Shown here: positions 1 through 9,093 of the stretch, one piece after another
Position numbering within the stretch: the stretch's first letter is position 1
Layout: every line of letters starts with the position of its first letter
Assembly: GCF_018274385.1 (NCBI RefSeq)
Contig: NZ_JAAFYZ010000018.1
Location: 1 to 64,000 of the forward strand
Reading direction: 5' to 3'
Origin: Catenulispora pinistramenti
GTDB taxonomy: Bacteria; Actinomycetota; Actinomycetes; Streptomycetales; Catenulisporaceae
Length of the DNA stretch: 64,000 nt
Program-made: the position numbers and the translations under genes
Notes under the pieces: generated by a model
What the model was told of the DNA's origin: nothing
Databases searched by the model: none
Seen by the model: the letters and a program-made list of their open reading frames with translations, nothing else

Positions 1-345
1 CATCAACCAACCGGTGTCCTCGTTCCCTGCGTTTTGTATTTCTCCGGCTGGTTTTCGGTTCGTTCCCCTCGGTCGCGTCGGCAGGGCTTCGCCTACAGTG
101 CCGGTGGCCGGGGGTCAAGTTCGCGCTATCAAAACCGCCGCCTACCTGCATGACCGCAAGCGCGCGGACTTTACCCCCGGACACCGGTGCTGTACCCATC
201 GGGCTGACGACGCGGCCGTGGGGAACGGACCGCACCACCTCAGGGACCGCAGCCGCTGAGACTCACCCGGCCACCCGAGGGAACCGCGCTAGTTTCCCTG
301 AGGTTGTCGAGGCCCGCCGGAGGCCCGGCTCTTCATCACAGTTTT

Positions 346-412
346 TGATCTTGATCTTGCTTGTGGCTCTTGATCTTGCTCTTGATCTTGCCCGTGCTGT
401 TGATCTTGCTTG
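346..412. repeat. GATCTTG-rich low-complexity repeat
   Basis: Five copies of GATCTTG, some directly abutting (GATCTTGATCTTG at 347-359), are interspersed with CTTGCT and CTTGTG. The tract is T-rich on the plus strand and markedly lower in GC than its surroundings. No function can be assigned. Confidence 0.7.
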
Positions 413-642
413 TACCCCTTGTTCTGACTTGCTGGAGTTGAAGAGGCCTGAGGCGGGGCGGGGTTGTGAACACCGGAACCGGCAGCCGACACACAGACTC
501 GCCGCCCCGAACCCCGAACCGGCACAACTATGACCGAAGGCCGTAAAAATCGCCTTTCAACCCACACCCTAACCGCAACCCGGCTCACAAACCCCAGCCC
601 CCAACAAACTCCACCCGCCAACGGATCCCGCCCGCCGATCGG

Positions 643-690
643 CACATCGCGAACCACATCGCGAACCACATCGCGAACCACATCGCGCAC
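643..690. repeat. 12-bp tandem repeat, four copies
   Basis: The unit CACATCGCGAAC occurs three times without change at 643-678, followed by a fourth copy with one base changed at 679-690. The unit length is divisible by three, so every frame stays open through it, which explains spurious frames here. Confidence 0.9.
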
Positions 691-737
691 TCCCGAGCAA
701 AGCGCGAACTCCCAGGCAAACGTTGCCTGACACGGCA

Positions 738-2330
738 CTAGAGATTGGTAGTGGCCGGTCTGGATGCAGGGGTGAAGCCCGCTTCCCTTAGCCGGGCGTC
801 CAGTTTCATCAGGCTTCTCTTCGGCCGTCGGGGGGCGTTCACGCTGGGTCCAGCGCGGCCGTCGATCAGGTGTACCGCCTCCGCGCTGGTCGCCGTGGCG
901 GCGCTCGGGTCGAGGAAGTCGAGGAAGGAGCGGGCCCACAGGCCCACGTCGTGGGTCATCACCTGTCGGTGCAGGGTCCGCATACGCTTCCGCTCTTGCT
1001 CCGGGTCCATGGTCAAGGCCTGTTCCAGAGCGTCTGCGACACCGTCCAAGTCGTGTGGGTTGACCAGCAGGGCACCCTCGGCCAGTTCGGCCGCCGCTCC
1101 GGCGAACTCGGAGAGCACCAGTGCCCCGTCCAGTCCGTGCCGGGTGGCGACGTACTCCTTGCACACCAGATTCATGCCGTCCCGCAGCGGCGTGACCACC
1201 ATGACGTCGGCCGCGCTGTACAGCGCGACGAGCTCGTCCCGGTCCATCGACTGGTGGAGGTAGTGCACGATCGGGCGGCCGACCCGGCCGAAGTCGCCGT
1301 TGAGCTGCCCGACCTGTTCCTCGATGCTGCGTCGCATCGCCTGGTACTGGCCGACCCGCTCGCGGCTCGGGATGGCGAGCTGGACCATGGCCACCGACTC
1401 CGGATCCACCCGGCCCGATGCCAGCAATTCGCGCAGGGCCCGTAGCCGGACGTCGATGCCCTTGGTGTAGTCCAGCCGGTCCACCCCGAGGAGGAGGCGG
1501 CGGGGATTGCCCATGTCCGAACGGATCTGCTGGGCGCGGTCGGTGGTCCGGGGGCTTTGTGCCAGTTCGTCGAAGCCTGCGGCGTCTATGGAGATGGGGA
1601 AGGCCCCGACCCGGACCTGACGGCCGTCGAACGGCACCGACCCGGGGCGATTCCGGACCCTGACAGCGGCCTTGGTCGGTTCCAGACCGAGCAGCCGCCC
1701 GGCGAGCCACAGGAAGTTCTGGGCCCCCTGGGGCATCTGGAATCCGATGACGTCGGCGCCCAGCAGCCCGCGTACGAGCTCCGTCCGCCAGGGCAGCTGC
1801 ATGAACAGCTCGACGGGCGGGAACGGTATGTGCAGGAAGAAGCCGATGCGCAGGTCGGGGCGCTGCTCCCGGAGCATGGCCGGAACCAGTTGGAGCTGGT
1901 AGTCCTGCACCCACACGGTCGCGCCCTTGGCGGCGGCGGCCGCGGCGGCGTCGGCGAACCGCTGGTTGACCGCCACGTAGCTGTCCCACCAGGACTTCTT
2001 GAAAACCGGCGGGACGACGACGTCGTGGTAGAGCGGCCAGAGCGTGGCGTTGGAGAAGCCCTCGTAGTAGTCCCGGACCTCGGCGTGGGACAGCTTGACC
2101 GGATGGATAGCCAGGCCCTTGTCCTCGAACGGGGCCAGGTCCATGTCGGCGCGGCCGGGCCAGCCGACCCAGGCACCGTGCCGGCCGCGCAGGAACGGCT
2201 CCAGCGCGCTCACCAGACCGCCGGGGCTGGGACGCCATCTCTGGGTACCGTCGTCAAGCTGATCCAGATCGACCGGCAGCCGGTTGGCGACCACCAGGAA
2301 ATCCGCACCGTCCATCGTCTTCACACCCAC
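738..2330 (-). CDS. otsA: Trehalose-6-phosphate synthase (GT20)
   Basis: A 530-aa retaining glucosyltransferase that joins UDP/GDP-glucose to glucose-6-phosphate to make trehalose-6-phosphate in the cytoplasm. The sequence shows the N-terminal VANRLPVDL segment and the SPGGLVSAL loop near residues 14-42, the [12 protein letters not shown] motif in the second Rossmann domain, and the [10 protein letters not shown] motif near residue 385, all family hallmarks. Length is normal for actinobacterial OtsA, with a C-terminal extension of about 40 residues. The GTG at 2330 is used; an in-frame ATG at 2315 is an alternative. No phosphatase partner (otsB) lies within the window, so the second step must be encoded elsewhere. 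Trehalose is an osmoprotectant in this group. Confidence 0.95.
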   Translation of the reverse strand: MGVKTMDGADFLVVANRLPVDLDQLDDGTQRWRPSPGGLVSALEPFLRGRHGAWVGWPGRADMDLAPFEDKGLAIHPVKLSHAEVRDYYEGFSNATLWPLYHDVVVPPVFKKSWWDSYVAVNQRFADAAAAAAAKGATVWVQDYQLQLVPAMLREQRPDLRIGFFLHIPFPPVELFMQLPWRTELVRGLLGADVIGFQMPQGAQNFLWLAGRLLGLEPTKAAVRVRNRPGSVPFDGRQVRVGAFPISIDAAGFDELAQSPRTTDRAQQIRSDMGNPRRLLLGVDRLDYTKGIDVRLRALRELLASGRVDPESVAMVQLAIPSRERVGQYQAMRRSIEEQVGQLNGDFGRVGRPIVHYLHQSMDRDELVALYSAADVMVVTPLRDGMNLVCKEYVATRHGLDGALVLSEFAGAAAELAEGALLVNPHDLDGVADALEQALTMDPEQERKRMRTLHRQVMTHDVGLWARSFLDFLDPSAATATSAEAVHLIDGRAGPSVNAPRRPKRSLMKLDARLREAGFTPASRPATTNL

Positions 2331-2842
2331 GAAACCAAACGCCTCTCAGTTCGTCTCCCCGGCGTGCACCGGGAACCGGCGGGCCGCTGCGGATGCGACT
2401 CGCACTATGTGAATTGCGTGCTCCAGCAGTGCAGAAGGTGCCTGTGAGCCGACCGCGCTTTCAGCCAGCGGGTCGGCACACCGGACTGGCCCGATGTGCG
2501 AAGGAGTCGGCGGATGGTTGCGGCTTCATCGTCGTTCCCATCGTGCCTTCGGCAGGTCACTGGAGACGATCTGCTGCCCGGTTCGCTGCCGGCTAAACGG
2601 TAGAAATGCCAGCCGTCGCGTGGTAGGTGCTGCGGCGGCCACGCACTCGGCCGTCTTCTTCCAACCCCGCGGCGCCACCGTGGCCCGCCGATCCGGGTCT
2701 TCTGACCGGCAGGGATCGCGATAGTTAGCCCAAAGGGAGTACGAGTGGATGCGCCGCCAGTACGCCCGGCCTTGACTGTGACGCGGGGAATCCGGGATCC
2801 GCGATGAAGCCGCGGGACCGTCGCTAGTTGGAGGTCGACGTC
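2331..2842. other. Divergent intergenic region, no gene seen
   Basis: About 510 bases between the divergently transcribed otsA and the PRC-barrel gene. Frames crossing it lack family features and ribosome binding sites. It probably carries promoters for both flanking genes, but I could not pick out convincing -35/-10 pairs. Confidence 0.4.
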
Positions 2843-3781
2843 ATGACGGGTAGAGAGCAGTTCCTCGGAAAACAGATGGTGGGGCGCGATGGACAAGAGA
2901 TCGGTGCCATCGACCGCGTATTCGTCAACGACATCACGGGCGAACCGGACTGGGCCACGGTGCGCATCGGCGTGCTCCGCCGTGAACACGTGGTGCCGCT
3001 GGAGGGCGCTCAGCTGAGCGGCGACGCGATCCGGGTTCCGCATTTCGAGGCCACGATCAAGAACTCCCCGAAGCTGGACTTCGACGACCACCTAGGCCCG
3101 GAGGACGTCGCGGCACTCGCCAAGCACTACGGCACCACGGCTGCGTCCCCCGAGGAGAGCATGAACGGCGGGTCGCCGCAGCGGACGGAAGGCCAGATGC
3201 GGTCCAGGGCCGCGGCGGAGACGGGCGGCCAGACCCGGCAGGACGTGCGAAGCGGCACGAGCGGGGACATGAGTGGGGGCACGAGCGGGGAACGGACCGC
3301 TGAGAACATCCAGGTCCCGCAGGACCTTCACCGCGAAGCGACACTCGACGCGACGCGCTACGGTGAGCGCCTCCACGTGGCCAAGGAGAACAGAGAAGCC
3401 GGACGGGTCAGGCTGCGTAAATACGCGGAGCAGACCCCCGTGGAGCAACGCGTGGAACTGCACCACGAGACCTATGAAGTGGTGCGTGTCGCGATCGACG
3501 ACCCAGCCCAGGGCCCGGGGAAGCATGGCGACTGGAGCGAGCAGGTCGAGGAACTCGTGCTCTTCGACGAGCAGGTCCACGCCACCAAGGAGGTCGTGCC
3601 GCTGGAGCGGATCGTCATCAGGAAGAAGGTGATCAGCGAGGAGAAGGTCATCCGGGACACCGTCCGCACCGAGCAGTTCGAGATCATCGAACCGGACAGT
3701 GCTCGGGGCAGGGCCGGTGTGATGGGCGCTGACAAGCAGGCTGACAAGCAGGCGATGGCAGACGAGCCGAAGCGAAGCTGA
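2843..3781 (+). CDS. PRC-barrel / DUF2382 stress-associated protein
   Basis: A 312-aa protein with an N-terminal PRC-barrel domain (about residues 1-90; GREQFLGKQMVGRDGQEIG followed by the ITGEPDWATVRIG strand pattern) and a C-terminal DUF2382 domain (about residues 165-285) rich in E/R, with typical phrases LRKYAEQTPVEQRVEL and EEVVIRKK-like segments. A flexible Gly/Thr/Ser linker joins them. Such proteins are common in actinobacteria and deinococci and are linked to general stress, but their molecular role is not known. The ATG at 2843 has GGAGG 8 bases upstream; the TTG at 2828 is less likely because it lies inside that SD. Confidence 0.9.
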   Translation: MTGREQFLGKQMVGRDGQEIGAIDRVFVNDITGEPDWATVRIGVLRREHVVPLEGAQLSGDAIRVPHFEATIKNSPKLDFDDHLGPEDVAALAKHYGTTAASPEESMNGGSPQRTEGQMRSRAAAETGGQTRQDVRSGTSGDMSGGTSGERTAENIQVPQDLHREATLDATRYGERLHVAKENREAGRVRLRKYAEQTPVEQRVELHHETYEVVRVAIDDPAQGPGKHGDWSEQVEELVLFDEQVHATKEVVPLERIVIRKKVISEEKVIRDTVRTEQFEIIEPDSARGRAGVMGADKQADKQAMADEPKRS

Positions 3782-3890
3782 GGGTTCGGACTCGCGGAGT
3801 CACCGCTCAACAGCCCCCTGACACGGCTCACACCGAGATCCTCGTCTAGCGGGAGCCGGACCTGGTCATGGGGTGGTCACCATCCGATCC

Positions 3891-3940
3891 GGTCTGATCT
3901 GGTCTGATCCGATCCGGTCTGATCCGATCTGATCCGATCG
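3891..3940. repeat. 10-bp degenerate tandem repeat (GGTCTGATCT/GATCCGATCC family)
   Basis: Five units of ten bases following the pattern (G/G or G/A)TC(T/C)GATC(T/C) run head to tail directly before a perfect hairpin. The DNA is locally AT-richer than its surroundings. Confidence 0.8.
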
Positions 3941-3947
3941 ATCTCGC

Positions 3948-3978
3948 TCAGGGTCCAGCCGTCCGCGCTGGACCCTGA
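3948..3978. terminator. Perfect 12-bp hairpin, candidate terminator
   Basis: TCAGGGTCCAGC (3948-3959) pairs perfectly with GCTGGACCCTGA (3967-3978) across a 7-base loop. No T run follows, which is usual in high-GC actinobacteria. It lies 167 bases after the stop of the PRC-barrel gene, so it may end that transcript or a minus-strand transcript. Confidence 0.6.
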
Positions 3979-4467
3979 CGGTGCGAGTTGACGCAAAGAG
4001 CAGCCGAATCTGAGTTCGCCGGGCATGGGGTGCCCGGCATATCCGAATCGTCGTTGATTCTCGGTCGCCACCGCGCGGGTTCGGCGACACGCGTCACCGG
4101 ATCGGCGCAACGCCGCTAAGAGCGTCGAGCTCGCTTCGCCGGCCCCGGGCCCCGCACTCAGCGCGCTCTGCCGAGCGGTATTGAGCCTGCTCAGCGCCTT
4201 CAGTGGGCTGCCGCCGTCACCAAGCAAAGAGCCGTGTGACGGGTTCACCGCAGCACACCTCCCGCACCGGCAGGCAAAAATCTATCGTGGCTGAGGTAGA
4301 CATGGTGCACCTACGTGGGTAGTGTTTGTGACGTAACCACAGCATCAAAGATGCGCGGCAGACACGAACTGGCGCGCGAGCAGGACGGCAATGGGGTTCT
4401 GGCGCCAGCAGTGCTGGTGGGCGCCGGGACCGACGGCCGGGTCGAACAAGACCCGGGGCTGCCGAGA

Positions 4468-4501
4468 AGTACCGCAAGTGCAGTACGCAGTACCGCAAGT
4501 G
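4468..4501. repeat. 13-bp direct repeat in 21-bp register
   Basis: AGTACCGCAAGTG occurs at 4468-4480 and again at 4489-4501. The repeat period of 21 bases equals two helical turns, the usual spacing for tandem protein-binding half-sites. Confidence 0.8.
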
Positions 4502-4724
4502 AAGTCGCAGTATCCGGTTGGTACGACACGAGAGAACAGGAGCGAACACCATCAGGATCGCCCGGACGGCATGTCGTGTCCGGGTGGGCAGTTCAGGCCC
4601 CGGATTGGAAGGTGGTCCCCGGTCAGCAGTCCGAGATCCCCGCGCCCGCGCTATATCAAGGCGGATCCGCGGATCAGTAAGCCGGCGTGTTTTGTCGGTA
4701 CGTAGATGGTGTTGAAATTCCCTA

Positions 4725-4752
4725 GGGCCCGGTGCCATTCGGCACCGGGCCC
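4725..4752. terminator. Perfect 12-bp hairpin with 4-base loop upstream of MerR gene
   Basis: GGGCCCGGTGCC (4725-4736) and GGCACCGGGCCC (4741-4752) form a perfect stem around ATTC. The hairpin ends 40 bases before the MerR start codon, so it could be a terminator of upstream transcription or an element in the MerR leader. Confidence 0.6.
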
Positions 4753-4792
4753 CTCATGGTGTCCTGCCGCATAGCAGACAGAAGAGGTGCAA

Positions 4793-5140
4793 GTGACAGG
4801 CAGTGCAGGAACCACCCCGGCCGGCCGGCTGGACGACGACGACTACCCCGCCTTCACCATGGGCCGGGCCGCGGAGATGATCGGCGCCACCCCCGCGTTC
4901 CTGCGGGCCCTGGGCGAGGCGAAACTGATCACCCCGCTGCGCTCCGATGGCGGCCATCGCCGCTACTCCCGCTACCAGCTGCGGATCGCCGCCCGCGCCC
5001 GCGAGCTCGTCGACGCGGGCACCCCCATCGACACGGCCTGCCGCATCATCATCCTGGAAGACCAACTCGAAGAAGCCCTCCGGGTCAACGAGGAACTACG
5101 CCAGAACAGCGGCGACCCGCAGACTTCCGGAAGCGCCTGA
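4793..5140 (+). CDS. Short MerR-family transcriptional regulator
   Basis: A 115-aa protein with a MerR winged-helix DNA-binding domain: FTMGRAAEMIGATPAFLRALGEAKLI (helix-turn-helix, about residues 20-45) followed by the SDGGHRRYSRYQL wing (about 50-65). The remaining C-terminus is only a short dimerisation helix; there is no effector domain and no metal-binding Cys, so the ligand is unknown. Compact MerR proteins of this kind are common in streptomycetes. The GTG at 4793 is preferred because AGAGG lies just upstream; a GTG at 4787 is also in frame but falls inside the SD. It follows a strong hairpin and an amidotransferase lies convergently downstream. Confidence 0.85.
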   Translation: MTGSAGTTPAGRLDDDDYPAFTMGRAAEMIGATPAFLRALGEAKLITPLRSDGGHRRYSRYQLRIAARARELVDAGTPIDTACRIIILEDQLEEALRVNEELRQNSGDPQTSGSA

Positions 5141-5239
5141 CCTCAACGGATACGTGATACGGCGCGGACCTGCTGATGGAGTGGCGGACCGAGAGACCGG
5201 GAATGAACCACCGATCGACTGCACACCATCCGTCCGGCG

Positions 5240-6109
5240 TCAGAACACGTCCGGCGCGACTGTGGCGCCGGACGTGAGGTCGGCAGGTGAAAGGCGGTGT
5301 GCCGGCGGGTCGGGCAGCACCACTCGGGAGGTAATGCCCGGGCCGGGGCTGACGTGCAGGAGTTCGCCGGAACGCAGCAGTCGCCATGCGGGGTCCTCGT
5401 CCAGCCGCTCGCTGGCCACGACCACCGACGCGGCGTCGCTGAGGTCGTCGGCGTGGACCCGCAGCCGACCGTCGCTCCCGGCCTGGTCCAGATGCCGGCG
5501 TCCATGCTGACCACCGGCCTGGCGGTCCAGGACATACAAGCCGTGGGCATCCGGATAGCGCAGCGCCCACAGGTCCTCGCCGCTGATCATGACGATGTTG
5601 AGAGCGAACAGCGGCAGGTGGCCGGCCACCCACCGGGCCGCGGTTTCCAGGCCGGTCGTCACATCGCCGCCGGCAGCCTCCGTCTCGCGGTTGACGAGAG
5701 CGAAGAACCGCTCGGAGTCGGTATCGCCCCGCACTTCGTCCATCGACGAGCCGAGGTGCCGCTCAAGCAGGTCCATCCCCTCGATGACACCGTTGTGGGC
5801 CAGCATCCGTCCATGCGCGCTGAACGGATGCGTGTTCCGTTCTTGTAGCCCACCGGTAGTGGCGTATCGGACGTGCGCGATGAACGTCGAGGAGCTGGCG
5901 GTCTGCGCCGCCTCAGCGAATTGCCTGTCCGCGTAGGCCGCGATGGGCGCCTTGCGGACCACGGGGGTGCCGTCGGGCTCGAAATATCCCAGCCCGGTCC
6001 CGTCGGGATCGCGTCGGCTCTGGTCTGTGAGACTGTCAGGCGCCTCCAGCAGCCAGAACGTCGCCCGGACCCGCTGCGGGGAACTTGCCAAACCGAACAA
6101 GCGGCACAT
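5240..6109 (-). CDS. Class II glutamine amidotransferase
   Basis: A 289-aa Ntn-type glutaminase domain protein. The start at 6109 gives Met-Cys-Arg-Leu-Phe-Gly, leaving Cys2 as the catalytic nucleophile after Met removal, and GGAG lies 6 bases upstream. Other hallmarks are DPDGTGLGYF (about 36-45), AHVRYATTG (about 80-88) and the LAHNGVI segment near residue 110. There is no synthase domain, so it is a stand-alone glutaminase-like protein of the YafJ/EgtC type rather than a purine or asparagine enzyme. Ammonia acceptor and pathway are unknown. An upstream GTG at 6112 would put Met before Met-Cys and is unlikely. Confidence 0.9.
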   Translation of the reverse strand: MCRLFGLASSPQRVRATFWLLEAPDSLTDQSRRDPDGTGLGYFEPDGTPVVRKAPIAAYADRQFAEAAQTASSSTFIAHVRYATTGGLQERNTHPFSAHGRMLAHNGVIEGMDLLERHLGSSMDEVRGDTDSERFFALVNRETEAAGGDVTTGLETAARWVAGHLPLFALNIVMISGEDLWALRYPDAHGLYVLDRQAGGQHGRRHLDQAGSDGRLRVHADDLSDAASVVVASERLDEDPAWRLLRSGELLHVSPGPGITSRVVLPDPPAHRLSPADLTSGATVAPDVF

Positions 6110-6735
6110 CACGATCTCCTGACGACAACGGCTTCGGCGACCACACCGGCACAGGTTCTAGAGAACCTGTACCCGCTACGTGGCCGCTGCGCTCGGCACC
6201 CTGGGCACCGACTTACCTGGTGAACCGTTCCTCGACCTTCGGCCGGCTATCTCGGAATCACCATCTGCCGTACCACCGACGCCGGCCACCGGACCCAGGC
6301 GGCGGATCCTCCGGAGACGCGGTGGCGAGATTCCGGTTTGGAACCCGGCAACGGGGTCACCCGGTGATGCGGTGCACGAGCAGATCGCGCGCCACGACAT
6401 CGCCGGCGGCCTGATCGCCGACGAACCCCGACTCGCGGCCGACGTGGCATTCGGGGCCGCGGCCACCGAGTTCTTGCAGAGGAGTAGGGGCGGACGTGCC
6501 TCACAGCGGGCCGGTAGCCGTCACCGGCTGGCCTTCATCGCTGCCGCTGCTGCGGGTGACGCAGCCGCACCACGCCAAGCGGCGCGACGTCACGTGACGC
6601 CGGATGGCGCATACCGCGGTAGAACCGCGCCGCGCCGCCGGCGAGCGGGATCGCGAGCGGGAGTCACACCGGGGTTCAGACCAGCGAACCGGGCCCCGGA
6701 CAAGGGCAATGTCCGGGGCCCGGTTCACACGTCGG
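6110..6735. other. Intergenic region with no supported gene
   Basis: About 620 bases between two minus-strand genes. A plus frame from 6180 to 6746 is open, but its translation is low-complexity Arg/Ala-rich with no domain and it runs into the convergent csbD-like gene. The region ends in a long perfect hairpin (6686-6726). Confidence 0.45.
6686..6726 (-). terminator. 17-bp perfect hairpin downstream of the CsbD gene
   Basis: The arms 6686-6702 and 6710-6726 are perfectly complementary around the loop AGGGCAA. The hairpin begins 9 bases past the stop codon of the minus-strand CsbD gene, the expected place for its terminator. No T tract follows on either strand. Confidence 0.8.
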
Positions 6736-7032
6736 CTACTTGTTGAGATGCTGCTTGGCTCGCGCAGCCACCTGCTCGGCCTTGCCCTTGACCTCCAGGC
6801 TTTCGTCGTCGGTGACGGCCCCGGCTACTTCCTTGGCTTTGCCCTTGGCTTCGTGGCCCACGTTCTTCGCGGTGTCCTTGGCCTTGTCGGCCGCATGCGC
6901 GGCGTGGGCCTCGGTTTGATCGGCCCGGCCCTCAGCCTGCACGCGCTCGTTGCCCGTGACCTTGCCGGCAGCCTCCTTGGCCTTGCCCTTCGCGTCCTTG
7001 GCGGCATGCTTGGCCTTATCGGCGATACTCAT
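6736..7032 (-). CDS. CsbD-like stress protein
   Basis: A 98-aa hydrophilic, Lys/Ala/Glu-rich protein with two CsbD-type repeats: GKAKEAAGKVTGNERVQAEG near residues 16-35 and GKAKEVAGAVTDDESLEVKG near 63-82. CsbD-like proteins are abundant general-stress proteins of unknown mechanism, likely disordered or helical and cytoplasmic. The start has AAGGGA 7 bases upstream. A 17-bp hairpin follows the stop. Together with Hsp20 and the PRC-barrel protein it makes this end of the window a stress-response neighbourhood. Confidence 0.92.
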   Translation of the reverse strand: MSIADKAKHAAKDAKGKAKEAAGKVTGNERVQAEGRADQTEAHAAHAADKAKDTAKNVGHEAKGKAKEVAGAVTDDESLEVKGKAEQVAARAKQHLNK

Positions 7033-7107
7033 AACGAATCCCTTCTCATCCCTGCGGAGCGTCCTCGTAACCCGGCCGGCGGGTGTGAAACGGGGTATCC
7101 GCCGGAT

Positions 7108-8712
7108 TCACGCACGAGGTCTCGAAAAGCTGTCCGGGTCGGCGGCCAGCCAGTCCGCGGACCAGTCCCGTGGCACCTCGGCCAGCAGTTCGCCCGGTTC
7201 GAGCCAGTCGAACAGCTCGGCGTAGGTCCGCACGGTGTTCTGGTCGGTGCGGCGAAGCAGATGCGCCGGGCGGAGGTCACGCGGTTCTCGCAGTCCCATG
7301 GCCGCGATGATCTGCTGAGCCTGGGCCACAGTGTTCTGCTGGTAGCGGCGGACGCGCTCGGTCTTGTCGGCGACATCGAGCGCCCGCGCACGCCCCGGGT
7401 CCTGGGTGGCCACCCCGACGGGGCAGTGGTTGGTGTGGCACAGGCGTGACTGGATGCAGCCGGCGGCCATCATCATCGCCCGGGCCGAGTTGGTGTAGTC
7501 CGCGCCCTGGGCGACACGCTTGACGATGTCCATCCCGGTGGCCACCTTGCCGCTGGCGCCGATCCGGATCCGGTCCCGCAACCCGGTGCCGACCAAGGCG
7601 TTGTGCACGGTCATGAGCCCATCGGTCAGGGGCTTGCCGACACCGTCCTGGAATTCCAGCGGCGCCGCGCCGGTTCCGCCCTCGGCTCCGTCGACCGTGA
7701 TGAAGTCCGGCGTGACGCCCTCGGCGACCATGGCCTTGCAGATCGCGAGGAACTCGCTGCGGCGGCCGAGGCACAGCTTGAAGCCGACCGGCTTGCCGTC
7801 GGCCAGCTCACGCATCCCCGCCAGGAACAGCACCAGTTCGCGGGGAGTACGGAACACCTTGTGCGCGGGCGGACTGATGCACTTCTCCCCCCGGGGCACC
7901 TCACGGAAGCGAGCGATCTCCGCACTCACCTTGTCAGCCGGCAGCACGCCGCCCAGGCCCGGCTTGGCACCCTGGCTCAGCTTCAGCTCGGCGCACTTGA
8001 CGTGCGGATGGGCGACCTTGTCGCGGAACTGTGCGGGATCGAAGTCACCGTCGGGGGTACGGACGCTGAAATAGCCGCTGCCGATCTCCCAGATCAGATC
8101 GCCGCCGCCTTCCAGGTGGTAGGGCGTCAGCCCGCCCTCGCCGGTGTCGTGCGCGAAACCACCGCCTTTCGCGCCGGCGTTCATGGCCCGGATGGCGTTC
8201 GCGCTCAGCGAGCCGAAGCTCATCGCCGATACGTTCAGCAGCGCCATGTCGTACGGCTGAGTGCAGTCCGGGCCGCCCACGCGGACCCGCGGCGGGTCGT
8301 CATCGGGAGTGAGGGGGACGGTGGCGTGTTCGACGAACTCGTAACCGGGCTGCGTCACGTCCAGCTCGGTACCGAACGACGTCTCCTCGTGGATGCCTTT
8401 GGCCTGCTCGTACACGACAGTGCGGGTGTCGCGGTCGAAAGGCCGGCCGTCGTAGTCGCGCTCGATGAAGTACTGCTGCGCCTCCGGCCGGATCGCCTCC
8501 AGCAGATAGCGCAGATGCCCCAGTAGCGGATAGTTCCGCAGCACCGCGTGGCGTCGCTGGAGGACGTCGTAAACAGCCACCGAGGCGAGCGCGCCGAACA
8601 GCACTACAGCGAACAGCCACCACAGCGAAACAGCGACGGTGGCCCAAACGCTCACCGCCGCGACAAGGAAGAAGACGACGGGGACACTGCCGACCGAGAA
8701 CCGCATTCGCAT
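7108..8712 (-). CDS. FMN-binding glutamate synthase family protein, membrane-anchored
   Basis: A 534-aa protein resembling the FMN/Fe-S (beta/alpha)8 domain of glutamate synthase. Two N-terminal transmembrane segments (about residues 8-45) precede it. The synthase core has the NVSAMSFGSLSANAIRAMN segment (about 160-178), the FITVDGAEGGTGAAP loop (about 325-340) and a Cys cluster CIQSRLCHTNHCPVG that fits the Cx5Cx4C [3Fe-4S] site. It lacks the glutaminase domain, so it is the stand-alone type whose electron donor and amine source are unsettled. The ATG at 8712 has AAGAGG upstream; a start at 8757 would add a poor N-terminus. Confidence 0.92.
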   Translation of the reverse strand: MRMRFSVGSVPVVFFLVAAVSVWATVAVSLWWLFAVVLFGALASVAVYDVLQRRHAVLRNYPLLGHLRYLLEAIRPEAQQYFIERDYDGRPFDRDTRTVVYEQAKGIHEETSFGTELDVTQPGYEFVEHATVPLTPDDDPPRVRVGGPDCTQPYDMALLNVSAMSFGSLSANAIRAMNAGAKGGGFAHDTGEGGLTPYHLEGGGDLIWEIGSGYFSVRTPDGDFDPAQFRDKVAHPHVKCAELKLSQGAKPGLGGVLPADKVSAEIARFREVPRGEKCISPPAHKVFRTPRELVLFLAGMRELADGKPVGFKLCLGRRSEFLAICKAMVAEGVTPDFITVDGAEGGTGAAPLEFQDGVGKPLTDGLMTVHNALVGTGLRDRIRIGASGKVATGMDIVKRVAQGADYTNSARAMMMAAGCIQSRLCHTNHCPVGVATQDPGRARALDVADKTERVRRYQQNTVAQAQQIIAAMGLREPRDLRPAHLLRRTDQNTVRTYAELFDWLEPGELLAEVPRDWSADWLAADPDSFSRPRA

Positions 8713-8790
8713 AACCAACCTCTTTCCGCATGGACGGCGGGCGCCCGGCCGACGCACGCCCCGCGTTCAAGGCCGGGGTCTCTGCCGCAC

Positions 8791-8997
8791 TCAGTGCCGC
8801 GTGAGCGCCACCATGCGCACCAGGGCCGAAACGACCAGAACTATCCCGAAGGTCAGGACGGTGACGCTCGCCGCCAGGGCAGTGCTGCCGAGGACGAGGA
8901 CACCCGTCCCGAAAATGAGTACCGCGGCCACGGTGCAGGGCACGATGGGTGTGGACACCGAACCGTGTTGCCTGCTCACGGTTGTCTCCACTCTCAT
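8791..8997 (-). CDS. Small two-TM hypothetical protein
   Basis: A 68-aa protein with two hydrophobic segments, one around TVAAVLIFGTGVLVLGSTAL and one around VTVLTFGIVLVVSALVRMV, so probably a hairpin in the membrane. Start at 8997 has GGAG about 7 bases upstream. It sits upstream of the FMN glutamate-synthase-like gene on the same strand with about 80 bases between, possibly one transcript. Family not recognised. Confidence 0.6.
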   Translation of the reverse strand: MRVETTVSRQHGSVSTPIVPCTVAAVLIFGTGVLVLGSTALAASVTVLTFGIVLVVSALVRMVALTRH

Positions 8998-9093
8998 GAG
9001 GGGCTCCGTGTGTCCGCAGACTGCGGGGTTAAACCAGGGGCCAGGTCGTACGCCGCGGCGGTGCCGCACTTCGGGGATGACGTCGTGGCCGGC

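Larger units (their letters stand above)
1..737. other. No supported gene; repeat-bearing intergenic stretch
   Basis: I see no reading frame here with a ribosome binding site and family-like residues. The stretch holds two short-period tandem repeats (346-412 and 643-690) and otherwise looks like non-coding DNA downstream of the trehalose-phosphate synthase gene. The long minus-strand frame across it is open only because it runs on from an alternative frame of that gene. Confidence 0.5.
3782..4792. other. 1-kb intergenic region with repeats and two strong hairpins
   Basis: No gene can be supported in this kilobase. It contains a 10-bp degenerate tandem repeat (3891-3940), a 12-bp-stem hairpin (3948-3978), a 13-bp direct repeat in 21-bp register (4468-4501) and a second 12-bp-stem hairpin (4725-4752). 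A plus frame at 4315-4680 is open but has no recognisable domain or SD. The concentration of structure suggests terminators plus regulatory sites rather than protein coding. Confidence 0.5.

Noticed and set aside
289-2238. A 649-aa minus-strand frame overlapping otsA
   Set aside because: It runs in a different frame over the clear OtsA coding region, is Arg/Pro/Gly-rich, and is kept open by GC bias and by the 12-bp repeat.
6180-6746. A 188-aa plus-strand frame upstream of csbD
   Set aside because: No SD, no domain, Arg/Ala low complexity, and it runs into the 17-bp terminator hairpin and the convergent csbD gene.
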